A stretch of 64,000 nucleotides of DNA from Aureitalea sp. L0-47 (GCF_026126405.1 NZ_JAFMTQ010000005.1:104023-168022); one strand, 5' to 3'. Shown: positions 1 through 9,120, counted from the first letter of the stretch. Made by a program: numbers and translations. Notes: a model not told the origin generated them from the letters alone.

Positions 1-389
1 GCCGCGCCAAGATCTTTATATTCCTGTTTGCGGTGCTTATTGTATGTATCATTGCAGGAACACTTATGTACCTTATTGAAGGTGAGGAAAGTGGATTTAA
101 GAGTATCCCATTAAGTATTTACTGGTGTATTGTTACCCTGACCACCGTTGGCTACGGCGACATTCACCCGGTAACTCCTTTGGGCCAGACCCTTGCCGCT
201 ATCATCATGATCATGGGTTATGGTATTATCGCAGTACCCACTGGAATTATCAGTGTTGAATATGCTAAAAGCGAAGAATACGTTCACGTTAATTCATATG
301 CCTGCCCAAATTGTAATTCATCTAAACATAGAGATGACGCCATATTCTGCCATAAATGCGGTGAGGAACTGCATCCTGAAGAATTCTAA
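1..389 (+). CDS. Potassium channel, 5' end cut by the window edge
   Basis: This is the C-terminal part of a K+ channel of the voltage-gated/ion-transport family, acting in the inner membrane. The frame is open from base 3, so the S1-S4 part lies outside the window. What is visible is a hydrophobic helix (S5), a pore loop with the selectivity filter TVGYGD, and a second hydrophobic helix (S6). After S6 comes a short cytoplasmic tail with two CxxC pairs (CPNC and CHKC, about 16 residues apart), which looks like a zinc ribbon. The first possible start in the window, a GTG at 33, falls inside S5 and is not the real start. The stop is 5 bp before miaA, so the two may be co-transcribed. The channel call is firm; the zinc-ribbon role is inferred. 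Confidence 0.9.
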   Translation, partial: RAKIFIFLFAVLIVCIIAGTLMYLIEGEESGFKSIPLSIYWCIVTLTTVGYGDIHPVTPLGQTLAAIIMIMGYGIIAVPTGIISVEYAKSEEYVHVNSYACPNCNSSKHRDDAIFCHKCGEELHPEEF

Positions 390-394
390 ATTTC

Positions 395-1309
395 ATGCCA
401 ATCACTAAAACACTCATCTGTGTTGTAGGTCCTACGGCCATAGGAAAGACTGCTTTAGGCATAGCCCTGGCCAAAGCATTTGATACAGAAATAATCTCGG
501 CGGATTCAAGGCAGTTCTACAAGGAAATGCGGATTGGAACCGCGGTTCCTTCGGAAAGTGAACTAGCCGCTGTAAAACATCATTTCATTCAATCACTCAG
601 TATTTTCGACAACTATTCAGTAGGCGATTTTGAAAGGGATGCTATAGCCTTACTCAAGGAGTTATTTCAAGATAAAGACGTCGTTTTAATGGTAGGCGGT
701 TCCGGACTGTATGTCGATGCGGTTGTAAAAGGAATGGACGATCTGCCGAAAGTTTCAGCCAACATTCGGGAAACGCTTAAAGCAGAGCTGGATGAGAAAG
801 GCATCGAAGCACTTCAGGAAGAATTGAAGGTTGTGGATCCCGATGCGTACGCAAACATAGATCTTCAGAATAAACAAAGACTTATACGAGCACTGGAGAT
901 GTATCGCGGCACCGGACTCCCCTATTCGACCTTTCTTCAGAAGAAAAAAATAAAACGAAATTTCCAGACTGTATACATAGGTCTCACCGCGGATCGCGAA
1001 ATTGTTTACAACAGGATCAACCTGCGTGTAGAAAAAATGATCGAAGCAGGGTTAGTAGACGAAGCAAAACATTTATATGAGCACAGAAAGCTCAATGCGC
1101 TTCAAACGGTGGGCTATAAAGAGTTTTTCGAATGGATGGATGGCAGTATCACTTTCGAAGCTGCCATTGAAGAGATCAAAAAGAACACGCGCCGGTTTGC
1201 CAAACGACAAGGTACCTGGTATCGTAAAAACGAACAAATTCATTGGTTTGATCACCTCACTCCGGCCAGTGAGATACTTGCTTTCCTAAAACAAGAAAAA
1301 GGCCTGTGA
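395..1309 (+). CDS. miaA: tRNA dimethylallyltransferase
   Basis: MiaA transfers a dimethylallyl group to N6 of A37 in tRNAs that read UNN codons. The 304-residue length is normal for the family. The P-loop GPTAIGKT is at residues 12-19. It is followed by the family motif SADSRQFYKEM (about residues 35-45) and a GGSGLYVDAV segment that helps form the tRNA/DMAPP site. The C-terminal part has the KRQGTWYRK motif. The ATG at 395 is the only sensible start and lies 5 bp after the channel gene. The stop codon is embedded in a hairpin shared with the convergent response regulator gene. Function is secure from the motifs. Confidence 0.97.
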   Translation: MPITKTLICVVGPTAIGKTALGIALAKAFDTEIISADSRQFYKEMRIGTAVPSESELAAVKHHFIQSLSIFDNYSVGDFERDAIALLKELFQDKDVVLMVGGSGLYVDAVVKGMDDLPKVSANIRETLKAELDEKGIEALQEELKVVDPDAYANIDLQNKQRLIRALEMYRGTGLPYSTFLQKKKIKRNFQTVYIGLTADREIVYNRINLRVEKMIEAGLVDEAKHLYEHRKLNALQTVGYKEFFEWMDGSITFEAAIEEIKKNTRRFAKRQGTWYRKNEQIHWFDHLTPASEILAFLKQEKGL

Positions 1310-1320
1310 AAGGCCTTCTT
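1296..1320. terminator. Bidirectional intrinsic terminator between miaA and the response regulator
   Basis: Arms AAGGCC (1299-1304) and GGCCTT (1312-1317) enclose a 7-nt loop. On the - strand the stem is followed by a run of five T, and on the + strand by CTTCT. The miaA stop codon lies in the loop. It sits between two convergent genes 33 bp apart and most likely serves both. Confidence 0.7.
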
Positions 1321-1342
1321 CTATTAACACTTAATTATCAAA

Positions 1343-2059
1343 CTACTGGTCAACTTCATCCTTAACTACAAGTCTGAAGCCTTCACCATGTATATTAATG
1401 ATCTCCACTCCATCATCCTTACTCAAATATTTACGAAGTTTGGCAATATAAACGTCCATACTCCTGGATGTAAAGTAGTTATCGTCACGCCAGATCTTGG
1501 TAAGAGCTAATTCCCTAGGCATGAGATCGTTCTTATGCAATGCCAGTAAGCGCAGCAATTCATTCTCTTTGGGAGAAAGTTTGGTAGGTTCTTCCTTGTT
1601 ATAAGTGAGAAATCTCAATTTCGAATTGAGGTGGAAATTTCCAATCTCGAACTCAAACTGTTTACTGTCGGCAATCGAATCGGTTGCTTTTCGCTGAATA
1701 ATAGCCTTGATCTTCATTAACAGCACTTCACTATCGAAGGGTTTGTTAAGGTAATCGTCTGCACCTACCTTGTATCCTTTCAGCACATCTTCCTTCATTG
1801 CCTTGGCTGTTAGGAAGATAATTGGCACATCTTCGTTCTTCTCTCGAATCTCCTTAGCCAGTGTGAAGCCATCTTTATAAGGCATCATTACATCGAGTAT
1901 ACACAGGTCGAAATCATCTTTCTTGAATTTCTCGAATCCTTCCATTCCGTTCTTGGCATGAGTCACGTCGTACTCATTCATTGCCAGGTAATCCTTTAAA
2001 ACTGTTCCGAAATTCGGATCGTCCTCTACTAACAGGATCTTTTTGTTTTCAGTTTCCAT
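1343..2059 (-). CDS. OmpR-family response regulator (RprY-like)
   Basis: This 238-residue protein has an N-terminal receiver domain (about 7-120) and a C-terminal winged-helix DNA-binding domain (about 140-230). Receiver residues are all present: acidic pair E12/D13, phospho-acceptor D56 in ILDVMMP, T84 and K106 in LNKPF. The C-terminal half has the PKENELL and SRSMDVYIAKLRK elements typical of OmpR/PhoB regulators. It lies 3 bp downstream of its partner histidine kinase on the same strand, so the pair is one operon. The pairing resembles RprXY of Bacteroides. The regulated genes cannot be read from the sequence. Confidence 0.93.
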   Translation of the reverse strand: METENKKILLVEDDPNFGTVLKDYLAMNEYDVTHAKNGMEGFEKFKKDDFDLCILDVMMPYKDGFTLAKEIREKNEDVPIIFLTAKAMKEDVLKGYKVGADDYLNKPFDSEVLLMKIKAIIQRKATDSIADSKQFEFEIGNFHLNSKLRFLTYNKEEPTKLSPKENELLRLLALHKNDLMPRELALTKIWRDDNYFTSRSMDVYIAKLRKYLSKDDGVEIINIHGEGFRLVVKDEVDQ

Positions 2060-2062
2060 AGT

Positions 2063-3625
2063 TTATGATATTAAGTGTATTTTAATAATGAATGTACTTC
2101 CTTTTCCTTTATCGCTTTCAACATAAATCTCTGCGTCGTGATCGTCAAGTATCCGTTTTGCGTATGCAAGACCCAGTCCGTGGCCCTTTACATTGTGAAT
2201 ATCTCCAGTAGATTCGCGATAGAATTTTTCAAATATTTTTTTCTGAACAGATTTTGTCATCCCAATACCCTGGTCTCGGATCTTTAGAATAATACTGTTC
2301 TTTACATTTTCCGTATAGACATCGATCTTCGGCTCATCCTCCGAATACTTGATGGCATTATCCAGGATATTCACGATCACATTCGTGAGGTGGGATGTGC
2401 TTCCAAGTATGGTGGATTTCAGTGCTCCAAGGTGGGTTTTGATATATCCGTTCCTGTCCTCAACGATAAGGCTTACATGTGATACGGCCGTTTCAATGAG
2501 TTCGTGTAGTTTGATCCTGTCCTTCTTAAGATCGAGTTGATTCTTCTCCAACTTTGAAATTCGCAGGACGTTCTCAACCTGGGCGTGCATTCTGCGATTC
2601 TCATCGCGAATCAATTTCAAATATCGGTCTAAGAAACTCTCATCCGCCTTTGCCTTCGGATTTTTCAGTGCATCCAGCGCAAGATTGATGGTGGCGATTG
2701 GCGTCTTGAATTCATGTGTCATGTTGTTGATGAAATCCGACTTTATCTGGGAGATCTGCCTTTGTTTGAAAATTTGGGAGATCGCGCTTGCATATGCCAG
2801 AACGATCACACTGGTAAACACAAGTGAGAGTACTGCCATACCAAGTATGGATTTGAATGCGGTCTTCTTCTTTTCTGAAAAATTAACAAGCAGATCGTAT
2901 CCTATTTTCAGTTCTTCGTTCACAAAAATGGGGGTTGCCAGTATTCTGTCTGCCTGGTATTCGAAGTTTCTGCTGTGAACACGAGTAGAAAGACCGTTGC
3001 TGTAAACGGCAAATTCTACATCCGATTTAAGTCCTCGTTTCTTCATAGACTTCTTCAGCAAATTATCGATCTCGTCTACACTCACTCTTTTATGTATGGG
3101 TGTCCGGGCCGAAATATTTGTGAAAGCACTCTCAAAACGATTGCGCTCATAGTCCTTCATCCTGGCAAACGATTCGATGGTTTCTGATACCTGTCCTGAT
3201 CCATCTACTCCGGCAATAACTTTGGTTGTGCTCTTTTTATTGATGATCTTTTTGAAAAGAATACTATCAATTTCTGTGTCAAGAAAACTCGAAGAAAGCT
3301 TGTAATCCTCAACCAGGATTCCGTCACTAAAAATATAGGTCTCGTTACTTTTATCGCTCTGTGTTGTGTAAACCAATTCACTGAAATTTATGCTTTCCGG
3401 GGTTTGCACACTATCTGCCAGACCACTGTAAATACGATAGTAATCCTCTATTTCTCTAACCTGAACTTCTTTGGCTACTTCGTTCAACACCTGACGGAAA
3501 TTGAAGTTAACCTGCTCTTCCTTGTCGCGATAGGAGTTTGATATCCAGTAACCCTGAACAAAAATGATCCCCAATAGCGAAAGGGACATAAGTGCTATTA
3601 GCAAAATAAACAGCCTCTTGTTCAT
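2063..3625 (-). CDS. Sensor histidine kinase (RprX-like)
   Basis: Membrane-bound HisKA/HATPase kinase of 520 residues from the chosen start. It has an N-terminal transmembrane helix, a periplasmic sensor region of about 220 residues, and a second transmembrane helix. The dimerisation box NNMTHEFKTPIATI carries the phospho-accepting His (about residue 304). The C-terminal ATPase domain has an N box (VNILDNAIKYS), a G1 box (DQGIGM) and a G2 box (GHGLGLAYAK). An upstream in-frame ATG at 3649 exists. A perfect -7 promoter box lies between the two ATGs and ends 4 nt before the ATG at 3625, so I prefer 3625. The kinase and the regulator downstream form a two-gene operon. Confidence 0.92.
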   Translation of the reverse strand: MNKRLFILLIALMSLSLLGIIFVQGYWISNSYRDKEEQVNFNFRQVLNEVAKEVQVREIEDYYRIYSGLADSVQTPESINFSELVYTTQSDKSNETYIFSDGILVEDYKLSSSFLDTEIDSILFKKIINKKSTTKVIAGVDGSGQVSETIESFARMKDYERNRFESAFTNISARTPIHKRVSVDEIDNLLKKSMKKRGLKSDVEFAVYSNGLSTRVHSRNFEYQADRILATPIFVNEELKIGYDLLVNFSEKKKTAFKSILGMAVLSLVFTSVIVLAYASAISQIFKQRQISQIKSDFINNMTHEFKTPIATINLALDALKNPKAKADESFLDRYLKLIRDENRRMHAQVENVLRISKLEKNQLDLKKDRIKLHELIETAVSHVSLIVEDRNGYIKTHLGALKSTILGSTSHLTNVIVNILDNAIKYSEDEPKIDVYTENVKNSIILKIRDQGIGMTKSVQKKIFEKFYRESTGDIHNVKGHGLGLAYAKRILDDHDAEIYVESDKGKGSTFIIKIHLIS

Positions 3626-3629
3626 AGGC

Positions 3630-3637
3630 CAAAAGTA
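3630..3637 (-). promoter_or_regulatory. -7 box TACTTTTG directly before the kinase start
   Basis: This is a perfect match to the Bacteroidota -7 consensus TAnnTTTG, read on the - strand. Only the 4 nt GCCT separate it from the ATG at 3625, which predicts a leaderless or nearly leaderless mRNA. It excludes the longer start at 3649 for transcripts from this promoter. Confidence 0.55.
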
Positions 3638-3695
3638 AGATTTTAACATTTAGGCCTACTTCCATTTAACCTAAAGTTAACAAAATGAATTGCAG

Positions 3696-4292
3696 CTATT
3701 TACTGGGTTCGCAGAGGATTTTATGGATACGAATCACCTCACTATTAGTTACTTCCAGATCGATATTTTCGATAATGAAATCGGCGAGTTTTTCTTTTTC
3801 TGAATCAGGCCATTGGTTCGCCATTCTGGCGTCGATCTCATCTTCGGAATTGCCATCCCTGGCAATGATACGTTGGATTCGAAGGTTTTTTGGTGCTACT
3901 ACTAAAATTGTACTATCGCATTGTTGATATCCCCCATTCTCAAACAGGATTGCTGCCTCTTTAATTACATATGGAGCGTCTTGCTTCTTACACCATCGTT
4001 TAAAATGTGAGGCCACTTTGGGGTGGATGATCGAATTAACCTGCTGTAGGATTTCCGCATCCTTAAAGACAATGTCCGCAACGTATTTCCGATCCAATGT
4101 TCCGTCCTTGTAGGTTTTGGGGCCCAATAACTGGGTTAATTTACGGCGGATGAATTTAGACCTGTTCGTGAGGGCTTTGGCTTCCGTATCTGCAATGTAT
4201 ACAGGTACTCCCAGCTCCTCGAACATCCGGGCTACGGTAGTCTTCCCACTGCCAATACCTCCTGTGAGTCCAATTACCTTCACCTGAATCAT
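3696..4292 (-). CDS. coaE: Dephospho-CoA kinase
   Basis: CoaE phosphorylates the 3' hydroxyl of dephospho-CoA, the last step of coenzyme A synthesis. It has 198 residues, the usual length. The P-loop GGIGSGKT is at about residues 11-18. Further family motifs are YIADTEAK, the VKEAAILFE-like strand, and RDGNSEDEIDARMANQW near the C-terminus. The ATG overlaps the stop of the upstream YbbR gene by 4 bp (ATGA), so translation is probably coupled. The other CoA gene in the window, coaBC, lies 12 kb away. Confidence 0.95.
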   Translation of the reverse strand: MIQVKVIGLTGGIGSGKTTVARMFEELGVPVYIADTEAKALTNRSKFIRRKLTQLLGPKTYKDGTLDRKYVADIVFKDAEILQQVNSIIHPKVASHFKRWCKKQDAPYVIKEAAILFENGGYQQCDSTILVVAPKNLRIQRIIARDGNSEDEIDARMANQWPDSEKEKLADFIIENIDLEVTNSEVIRIHKILCEPSK

Positions 4293-5230
4293 TTAAAGAT
4301 TAGATAGTCGACCTTTTTCTCTTCCAATTCCGTATTCAAGATCGCTTCAGGTTGCTTCTGAATAGATACGATCATAAAATTATCTTCGGAATTCCTTTCG
4401 TTATAATCACAGATCAGTGAAAAATCTGCTGCGGATATTTCGTTGAATTTTTCCATGGCTACGTCGAAAGATACGTTTATCTGTTCGGGAATGATCTTTA
4501 CGGTGGTATCCTCAGGGAGATTAAGGATCGTAACAGGTATTGATAGAGTTTTTTGTGTGAATTCAGTCACTTCCAGAATCATATTAATTTCCGATGGATT
4601 AACCTTTACACCATCAAATTCCGGAGCTACAAGTTGCAGATCACGGTTCAGGCTTTCATGAACATCAGTTAAGGATAGCTCTTCCGTGCTTATTGCTGTT
4701 ATTTCTTCGATCAGATCTTCAGGAGCAGATATATTAATACTATCCGGAATAAGTTTAATTCCACGAATACTCTTGTAACCCTCACGGAACTGCAGCTGTA
4801 CATTTGCTTCCACCGGTATAACTTTAGTTGCCAGGCGGTCAAAACTGATCACTAATTCCGAAGGAGAAAGGTTTGTAATATTTACATCGCTACCCAATTC
4901 GTCGTTGACTAGTCTACCAAGGTCATTTTCTGCTAAAACTATGTTTTCATTTTCATCTGGCTCGTAGTTTATTAGGGAAAGATTTAGCTCAGGCTTGTTA
5001 AATTGGTACTGAAGAAATGTAAAGCCATTTGCAGTAACTTCAAAGTTTAACTCTTTGACATTGCTATCGCTTAGAACGGCATTTTCAGGAATGTCTTTGT
5101 AAAACACATTTGCGCTTATGGTTGCAGTGTACTCTTTGGAAAACTTGGTGAGTATCCAGATTACACATGCGAGGGCCAGAAACAGTAAAAATGTTCGGAT
5201 TTTTCCGGTATTGTACTTCTTTCTACTCAA
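4289..5230 (-). CDS. YbbR-like (CdaR-related) membrane-anchored protein
   Basis: This 313-residue protein has a short positively charged N-terminus, one transmembrane helix (about residues 10-27) and a long exported region of YbbR-type beta repeats. In Firmicutes a YbbR-domain protein (CdaR) regulates the diadenylate cyclase CdaA. No cyclase gene is seen here, so a link to c-di-AMP is only a family association. The reading frame has no ATG near its 5' end. The only plausible start is TTG at 5230, just before the transmembrane helix, and the in-frame upstream region runs into a stop within about 50 bp. It lies between the glycosyltransferase gene and coaE on the same strand. Confidence 0.75.
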   Translation of the reverse strand: MSRKKYNTGKIRTFLLFLALACVIWILTKFSKEYTATISANVFYKDIPENAVLSDSNVKELNFEVTANGFTFLQYQFNKPELNLSLINYEPDENENIVLAENDLGRLVNDELGSDVNITNLSPSELVISFDRLATKVIPVEANVQLQFREGYKSIRGIKLIPDSINISAPEDLIEEITAISTEELSLTDVHESLNRDLQLVAPEFDGVKVNPSEINMILEVTEFTQKTLSIPVTILNLPEDTTVKIIPEQINVSFDVAMEKFNEISAADFSLICDYNERNSEDNFMIVSIQKQPEAILNTELEEKKVDYLIFK

Positions 5231-5262
5231 AGGTTGCAGGCTAATTGGTAATTTGAATAAAG

Positions 5263-6267
5263 TTACTTAAAAAATAAGTTTGGAAATTGTTTCTCAGGAT
5301 CTTTATTCAGAATATGTATTTGAATAGTGGAATGTAAGAATGCAATTCCGTAACCCAGAAACTGAATAAACAACGCGAATACCGAAAGGACAGCAATAAA
5401 TGGGTCTCTTGTTTTGAATAGGGCTTCTGTAAAAAAGGCTATCAAATACAATGCAAGTGGAATAAAAGCCCAGATGTGAAGGCAAATTATGGAAATTATT
5501 AATGCCAATAGCAGGTACACAACGAATAGTGTAGGGAACCAAAAGGTAATCTTAGCACTCCCGGGATGCCATTTTGATAGAATGGGCCGCACCAAACCGA
5601 ACTTTCTCACTTGTTTATAGAATTTAGACCAGGATATTCGGCGTTTGTGAAACACAAAGGCATTTGGGATAAATGTGGTCTTGTAACCTGCCTTGCGTAT
5701 TCTGAGCGATAGATCCGGGTCCTCACCCGGATGAATTTTTCCGAAGCCAGCTGTTTTTTCAAAAACCTCTTTTGATATACCCATATTAAAACTCCTGGGC
5801 TCGAACTTTCCAATTTGGTTACGTTTTCCCCTTATACCACCTGTTGAAAGAAAGGAGGTCATACTATGGTTGATTGCCTTCTGAATTGCAGAAAAACTCT
5901 TGTGTGCGGCATCCGCTCCGCCGTAACATTCGAAATACTGATTTTCCAAAAATGTCGAAACTGTTTCCAGGTAATGCGGTGGTAGTATAACGTCCGAATC
6001 GAGAATGATGAAGTAGTTTCCTCTCGCCTTACTCATTCCATAGTTACGAGAATCACCCGGACCGCTGTTTTCTTTATAGTAATAGGAGATATCCAGTACA
6101 GAACGAAACTCTTCTATTACCTCAGCCGCTGTTTCGGTAGATCCATCTTCTACGATCACGATTTCATAAGGTTCAGCATACTCCAGAACGCTGAAACTCT
6201 CCAGCAATTCCCTGACTTCCTGTGGGCGGTTATAAACAGGTATAATAAAGGAAAACAGCAAGCTCAT
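5263..6267 (-). CDS. Family 2 glycosyltransferase
   Basis: An inverting GT-A glycosyltransferase of 334 residues. The N-terminal FSFIIPVYNRPQEV strand starts the nucleotide-sugar fold. The metal-binding acid motif is LDSDV (about residue 87), and an acceptor-side GEDPDLSLR motif lies near residue 195. The last 80 residues hold two or three hydrophobic helices, so the enzyme is membrane-anchored. I start it at the ATG at 6267. A longer frame to 6300 would begin inside the terminator hairpin of the preceding gene, and a perfect -7 box ends 4 nt before 6267. Donor and acceptor sugars cannot be told. It is likely co-transcribed with the YbbR gene and coaE. Confidence 0.9.
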   Translation of the reverse strand: MSLLFSFIIPVYNRPQEVRELLESFSVLEYAEPYEIVIVEDGSTETAAEVIEEFRSVLDISYYYKENSGPGDSRNYGMSKARGNYFIILDSDVILPPHYLETVSTFLENQYFECYGGADAAHKSFSAIQKAINHSMTSFLSTGGIRGKRNQIGKFEPRSFNMGISKEVFEKTAGFGKIHPGEDPDLSLRIRKAGYKTTFIPNAFVFHKRRISWSKFYKQVRKFGLVRPILSKWHPGSAKITFWFPTLFVVYLLLALIISIICLHIWAFIPLALYLIAFFTEALFKTRDPFIAVLSVFALFIQFLGYGIAFLHSTIQIHILNKDPEKQFPNLFFK

Positions 6268-6271
6268 AGGG

Positions 6272-6279
6272 CAAATGTA
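6272..6279 (-). promoter_or_regulatory. -7 box TACATTTG directly before the glycosyltransferase start
   Basis: Perfect TAnnTTTG box on the - strand, separated from the ATG at 6267 by the 4 nt CCCT. It starts right after the T-run of the upstream terminator, so the glycosyltransferase operon has its own promoter and a nearly leaderless mRNA. Confidence 0.55.
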
Positions 6280-6281
6280 AT

Positions 6282-6316
6282 TAAAAAAAAAGCCACCCAA
6301 ATCAATGGGTGGCTTT
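6282..6316 (-). terminator. Intrinsic terminator of the 6336-9047 T9SS gene
   Basis: A 9-bp perfect stem, AAGCCACCC (6290-6298) and GGGTGGCTT (6307-6315), has an 8-nt loop. In the - direction it is followed by an uninterrupted T-run. It lies 20 bp after the stop of the T9SS protein gene. Confidence 0.9.
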
Positions 6317-6335
6317 CGTATTTAATTGAAGAGAA

Positions 6336-6998
6336 TTATCTCTTGATCACTTTGTACGTACCAGTTTGGCCGTCTACAGTCACTTTCATCAGGTAAGCAC
6401 CTGTTGCTAGTGTTGAAGTATCAAACTGTGCACTGGTTGCATTTACTTCTTGTCCAAGTACTTGCTGACCTAACAGATTGTAGATCGCAACATCTTCGAT
6501 AGCATCTATAGAATCCAGGTTCAACATACCGTTGGTTGGGTTCGGGTAGAAACTGAAGCCTTCGATCACATTATCGTTGGTGCCAAGGCGTACTCCGTCG
6601 ATAGTAATGTCGGTAACACCGCCATCATTAACAACGTATACGTAGTAAGGCTGACCTGCTGCCGTGTTGATAGTAGCCACTGTACCAGGAGCACACTGGT
6701 TTCCAATCTGGAAGAAGTACTCAAGGTCTGTTTCAATAGCGTTCTCATCAGGAGCTGTAAAGAATACAACAAAACTGTTTCCTGCTGGTGAAACGATCTC
6801 GGCTGTAGCCGTACCGTTACCTTGAGGTGTAAAGTTATACCATACACCTTTACCTCCGGAGATATCACAACCCACTGGGTTTCCATTCTCAACAGTAGCC
6901 GCTGGCATAGCAACAGCTGGATCTGTATAAGGAACACCAATTTCATCAACGTCGATAGAGTTAACGATCATATCGTTTGGTGGTGGTACCGGAGTACA
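6336..6998 (-). repeat. Direct repeat copy 1 (T9SS C-terminal module)
   Basis: This roughly 663-bp stretch encodes the last 220 residues of the first T9SS protein. It is nearly identical, with no frame shift, to 9177-9839 at an offset of 2841 bp. The shared part runs from the CTPVPPPNDM motif to the stop codon. The two protein copies differ at about 16 positions. Confidence 0.9.
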
Positions 6999-9047
6999 TT
7001 CAAGAGTTAAGTTGAAATCACCTGTTGAGGAACCGAATCCATGTACAAGGATATAATAGGTTGTTGAACCATCACTTACCCACTCCACTGTTGAAGTGAA
7101 TCCAGTACAGTCATCGTCGTCGTCATTCGCAGCAACACAGATAAGACCTCCTGTACAGTCACCTTCGTAAACAGATATCTTAGTATCGAAAGTAGCATCG
7201 TCACAAGTAGACACTCGAATATCAGAAACTAGTCCTGATGGATCTGTGAAAGTGTACCATACACCCGGTGCAGTTACATCCACAGTTGGGTTGAACGGCG
7301 TTGGATCGAATGTATCTTCACAATTTGAAGCTACTGCATCGTCAATGCTGGCAAAAGTTGTAGAACCGGCTGTAACACTTCCACAGTCTATAGCGATTGC
7401 ATTTTCACAAGTGTCGTTCGCTGCAGGAGGGGTACAAGTAATAGTCAGGTCATACGTTCCTGATCCACCACCGAATCCGTCTACTGCGATATAGTAAGTA
7501 GAAGATCCATCGGCCTGGAAGGTCAATTCCGAAGTAAATCCGGAACAACCTGGGCCATCGTCGTTAGAAGCTACTACTGTTCCACCACAGCTATCGTAAA
7601 CTGTAAGAATAGTATCGTATGCGGCCTGGTTACAAGTAGAGACCGTTACAAATTCCCCGGCTACTGTACTTGTAAATGCATGCCACTCGTCTGGTGATCC
7701 GTCACCGTTTGTATCTGTATTACCATTTGAAGTGTCACCGGACATAGTTTCACCACAAGCGATAGCAAAAGCACCTGCACAATCATCGTTGTCAGGAATT
7801 GCCTCACATTGTCCGTCAAGAGAGTATACACCTTCCGTAGTTGGATCTGGTCCACTACCAAAGTCAGGATATCCCCAAACAGTTCCATCGAACTGCACTA
7901 AAGGCTCTCCTACCAAAGGAGTTGTAGCTGTATTCGTTACTTCGAAGAATACTGATCCAGACATAGTGGACGTACCCATAAGAACTTTTATCCAGTAAGT
8001 AGTATCAGCACCTAACTGACCAGCAAACTCGAAAGGAGTTACATCAAATTCCAAAGTATGAACATCAATCACTGGGTTAACCCATGGCATAGAATTCAGA
8101 ACAGTTACAGGAATACCTGTTTCAGATCCGATTTCCATATCCGGGAATCCACCTGCATTTGTGTAGTAGTAAACATCTGCTACAACCGGAGCTCCGTCTG
8201 CGGGGAATGTAAGGAAGTTAGCAGTAACCTTTTCCAAAGTAAAGTTTTCGTCCATAGGAACAATAACATCAACCGCTGAGTCAAAAGCACTGTCAATAGA
8301 CGATCCTACACCTCCGGCCGGTGTGTTAATTGGATTTCCTTGAGCACAAGGATTTCCTCCTCCACCACCACCTAGGTCGTAAGTGATACTTCCGTTCCAA
8401 ACGCGAGGGTTGAAGATTGTTGGTGTGAAAGGCACATTAGATCCTGATCCAAGATCTATTGTCAAATCAGCATTAGAATATTGTTGGTTTGTTCCATCGC
8501 CATTGGTATAATCATGAGCGTGAGAAGCATCCATCACCAATGCCATTGCATACGTTGTGTTTGCTGTAAGAACCAGTGGTACATCCAATGTGGTTGGTGA
8601 GGGCACGTTTGCTCCCATTCCCGTACCTGATGCCACTGCTACGGGACTACCCCAAAAAGCAGCGTTGTCTTCATTTCCTACATACGTACCTACAACTGCA
8701 TATACATCCATTGTAAAGGCACCTGCCTCTCCCGTATTCGTCTCCAAATCAGTAATGGTGATGTCGGCAGCTCCAACAGTAACATCAAAGTATACTGCAC
8801 CACCGTTTGCTCCACCATTACCTCCGGCAAACAATGTTGTTAAGGTAGTAGGCATCCTGAAAATTGGAGTTGGCGTGTGATTAGTAACGTGAAGTTCGCC
8901 ATCGTCACCAATGGCCATTTCAGGGGTAGCGTTCTGCACACCCTCATCGTAACCTTGGGTACTGATAGTGGCTTGCGAAACCGTAGGTTCCTGCGCAAAA
9001 CCGAACGCAAATACCAGTAAGGTCAATAGAATTGTAATTCTTTTCAT
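6336..9047 (-). CDS. Secreted protein with T9SS type A sorting domain and pre-peptidase-like repeats
   Basis: A 903-residue exported protein. The signal peptide (about residues 1-19) ends at FGFAQ. The N-terminal 400 residues form two beta-sandwich-like segments rich in Gly, Asp and Thr. Two cysteine-containing repeats follow (about 420-690), each with the pattern DTxLTVYD or DTKISVYEGDC, then NDDGPGC/NDDDDDC, then TYYI(A/L)V.GFG. These look like the PPC-type domains of secreted hydrolases. The last 75 residues are a type A sorting domain (FYPNPTNG, then a YNLLGQ strand, ending YKVIKR), so export through T9SS is likely. No catalytic domain is visible. Its C-terminal 220 residues are nearly identical to those of the neighbouring gene. 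Confidence 0.85.
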   Translation of the reverse strand: MKRITILLTLLVFAFGFAQEPTVSQATISTQGYDEGVQNATPEMAIGDDGELHVTNHTPTPIFRMPTTLTTLFAGGNGGANGGAVYFDVTVGAADITITDLETNTGEAGAFTMDVYAVVGTYVGNEDNAAFWGSPVAVASGTGMGANVPSPTTLDVPLVLTANTTYAMALVMDASHAHDYTNGDGTNQQYSNADLTIDLGSGSNVPFTPTIFNPRVWNGSITYDLGGGGGGNPCAQGNPINTPAGGVGSSIDSAFDSAVDVIVPMDENFTLEKVTANFLTFPADGAPVVADVYYYTNAGGFPDMEIGSETGIPVTVLNSMPWVNPVIDVHTLEFDVTPFEFAGQLGADTTYWIKVLMGTSTMSGSVFFEVTNTATTPLVGEPLVQFDGTVWGYPDFGSGPDPTTEGVYSLDGQCEAIPDNDDCAGAFAIACGETMSGDTSNGNTDTNGDGSPDEWHAFTSTVAGEFVTVSTCNQAAYDTILTVYDSCGGTVVASNDDGPGCSGFTSELTFQADGSSTYYIAVDGFGGGSGTYDLTITCTPPAANDTCENAIAIDCGSVTAGSTTFASIDDAVASNCEDTFDPTPFNPTVDVTAPGVWYTFTDPSGLVSDIRVSTCDDATFDTKISVYEGDCTGGLICVAANDDDDDCTGFTSTVEWVSDGSTTYYILVHGFGSSTGDFNLTLECTPVPPPNDMIVNSIDVDEIGVPYTDPAVAMPAATVENGNPVGCDISGGKGVWYNFTPQGNGTATAEIVSPAGNSFVVFFTAPDENAIETDLEYFFQIGNQCAPGTVATINTAAGQPYYVYVVNDGGVTDITIDGVRLGTNDNVIEGFSFYPNPTNGMLNLDSIDAIEDVAIYNLLGQQVLGQEVNATSAQFDTSTLATGAYLMKVTVDGQTGTYKVIKR

Positions 9048-9083
9048 AATTGTGAAATTTGATTAATCTAGTTTAGTCGTCCC

Positions 9084-9091
9084 TAAAGATA
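9084..9091 (-). promoter_or_regulatory. -7-like box TATCTTTA of the 6336-9047 gene
   Basis: Seven of eight positions match TAnnTTTG, 36 nt before the start codon. The 10-mer CCTAAAGATA (+ strand) also occurs before the genes starting at 24306 and 42196. No clear -33 TTTG is seen. Confidence 0.4.
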
Positions 9092-9120
9092 GTAAGATTT
9101 TCATTAGAAAAAAGTCTATA

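Noticed and set aside
6268..6300. Longer start of the glycosyltransferase
   Set aside because: It would begin in the terminator hairpin of the previous gene, and the -7 box lies between it and the better ATG.
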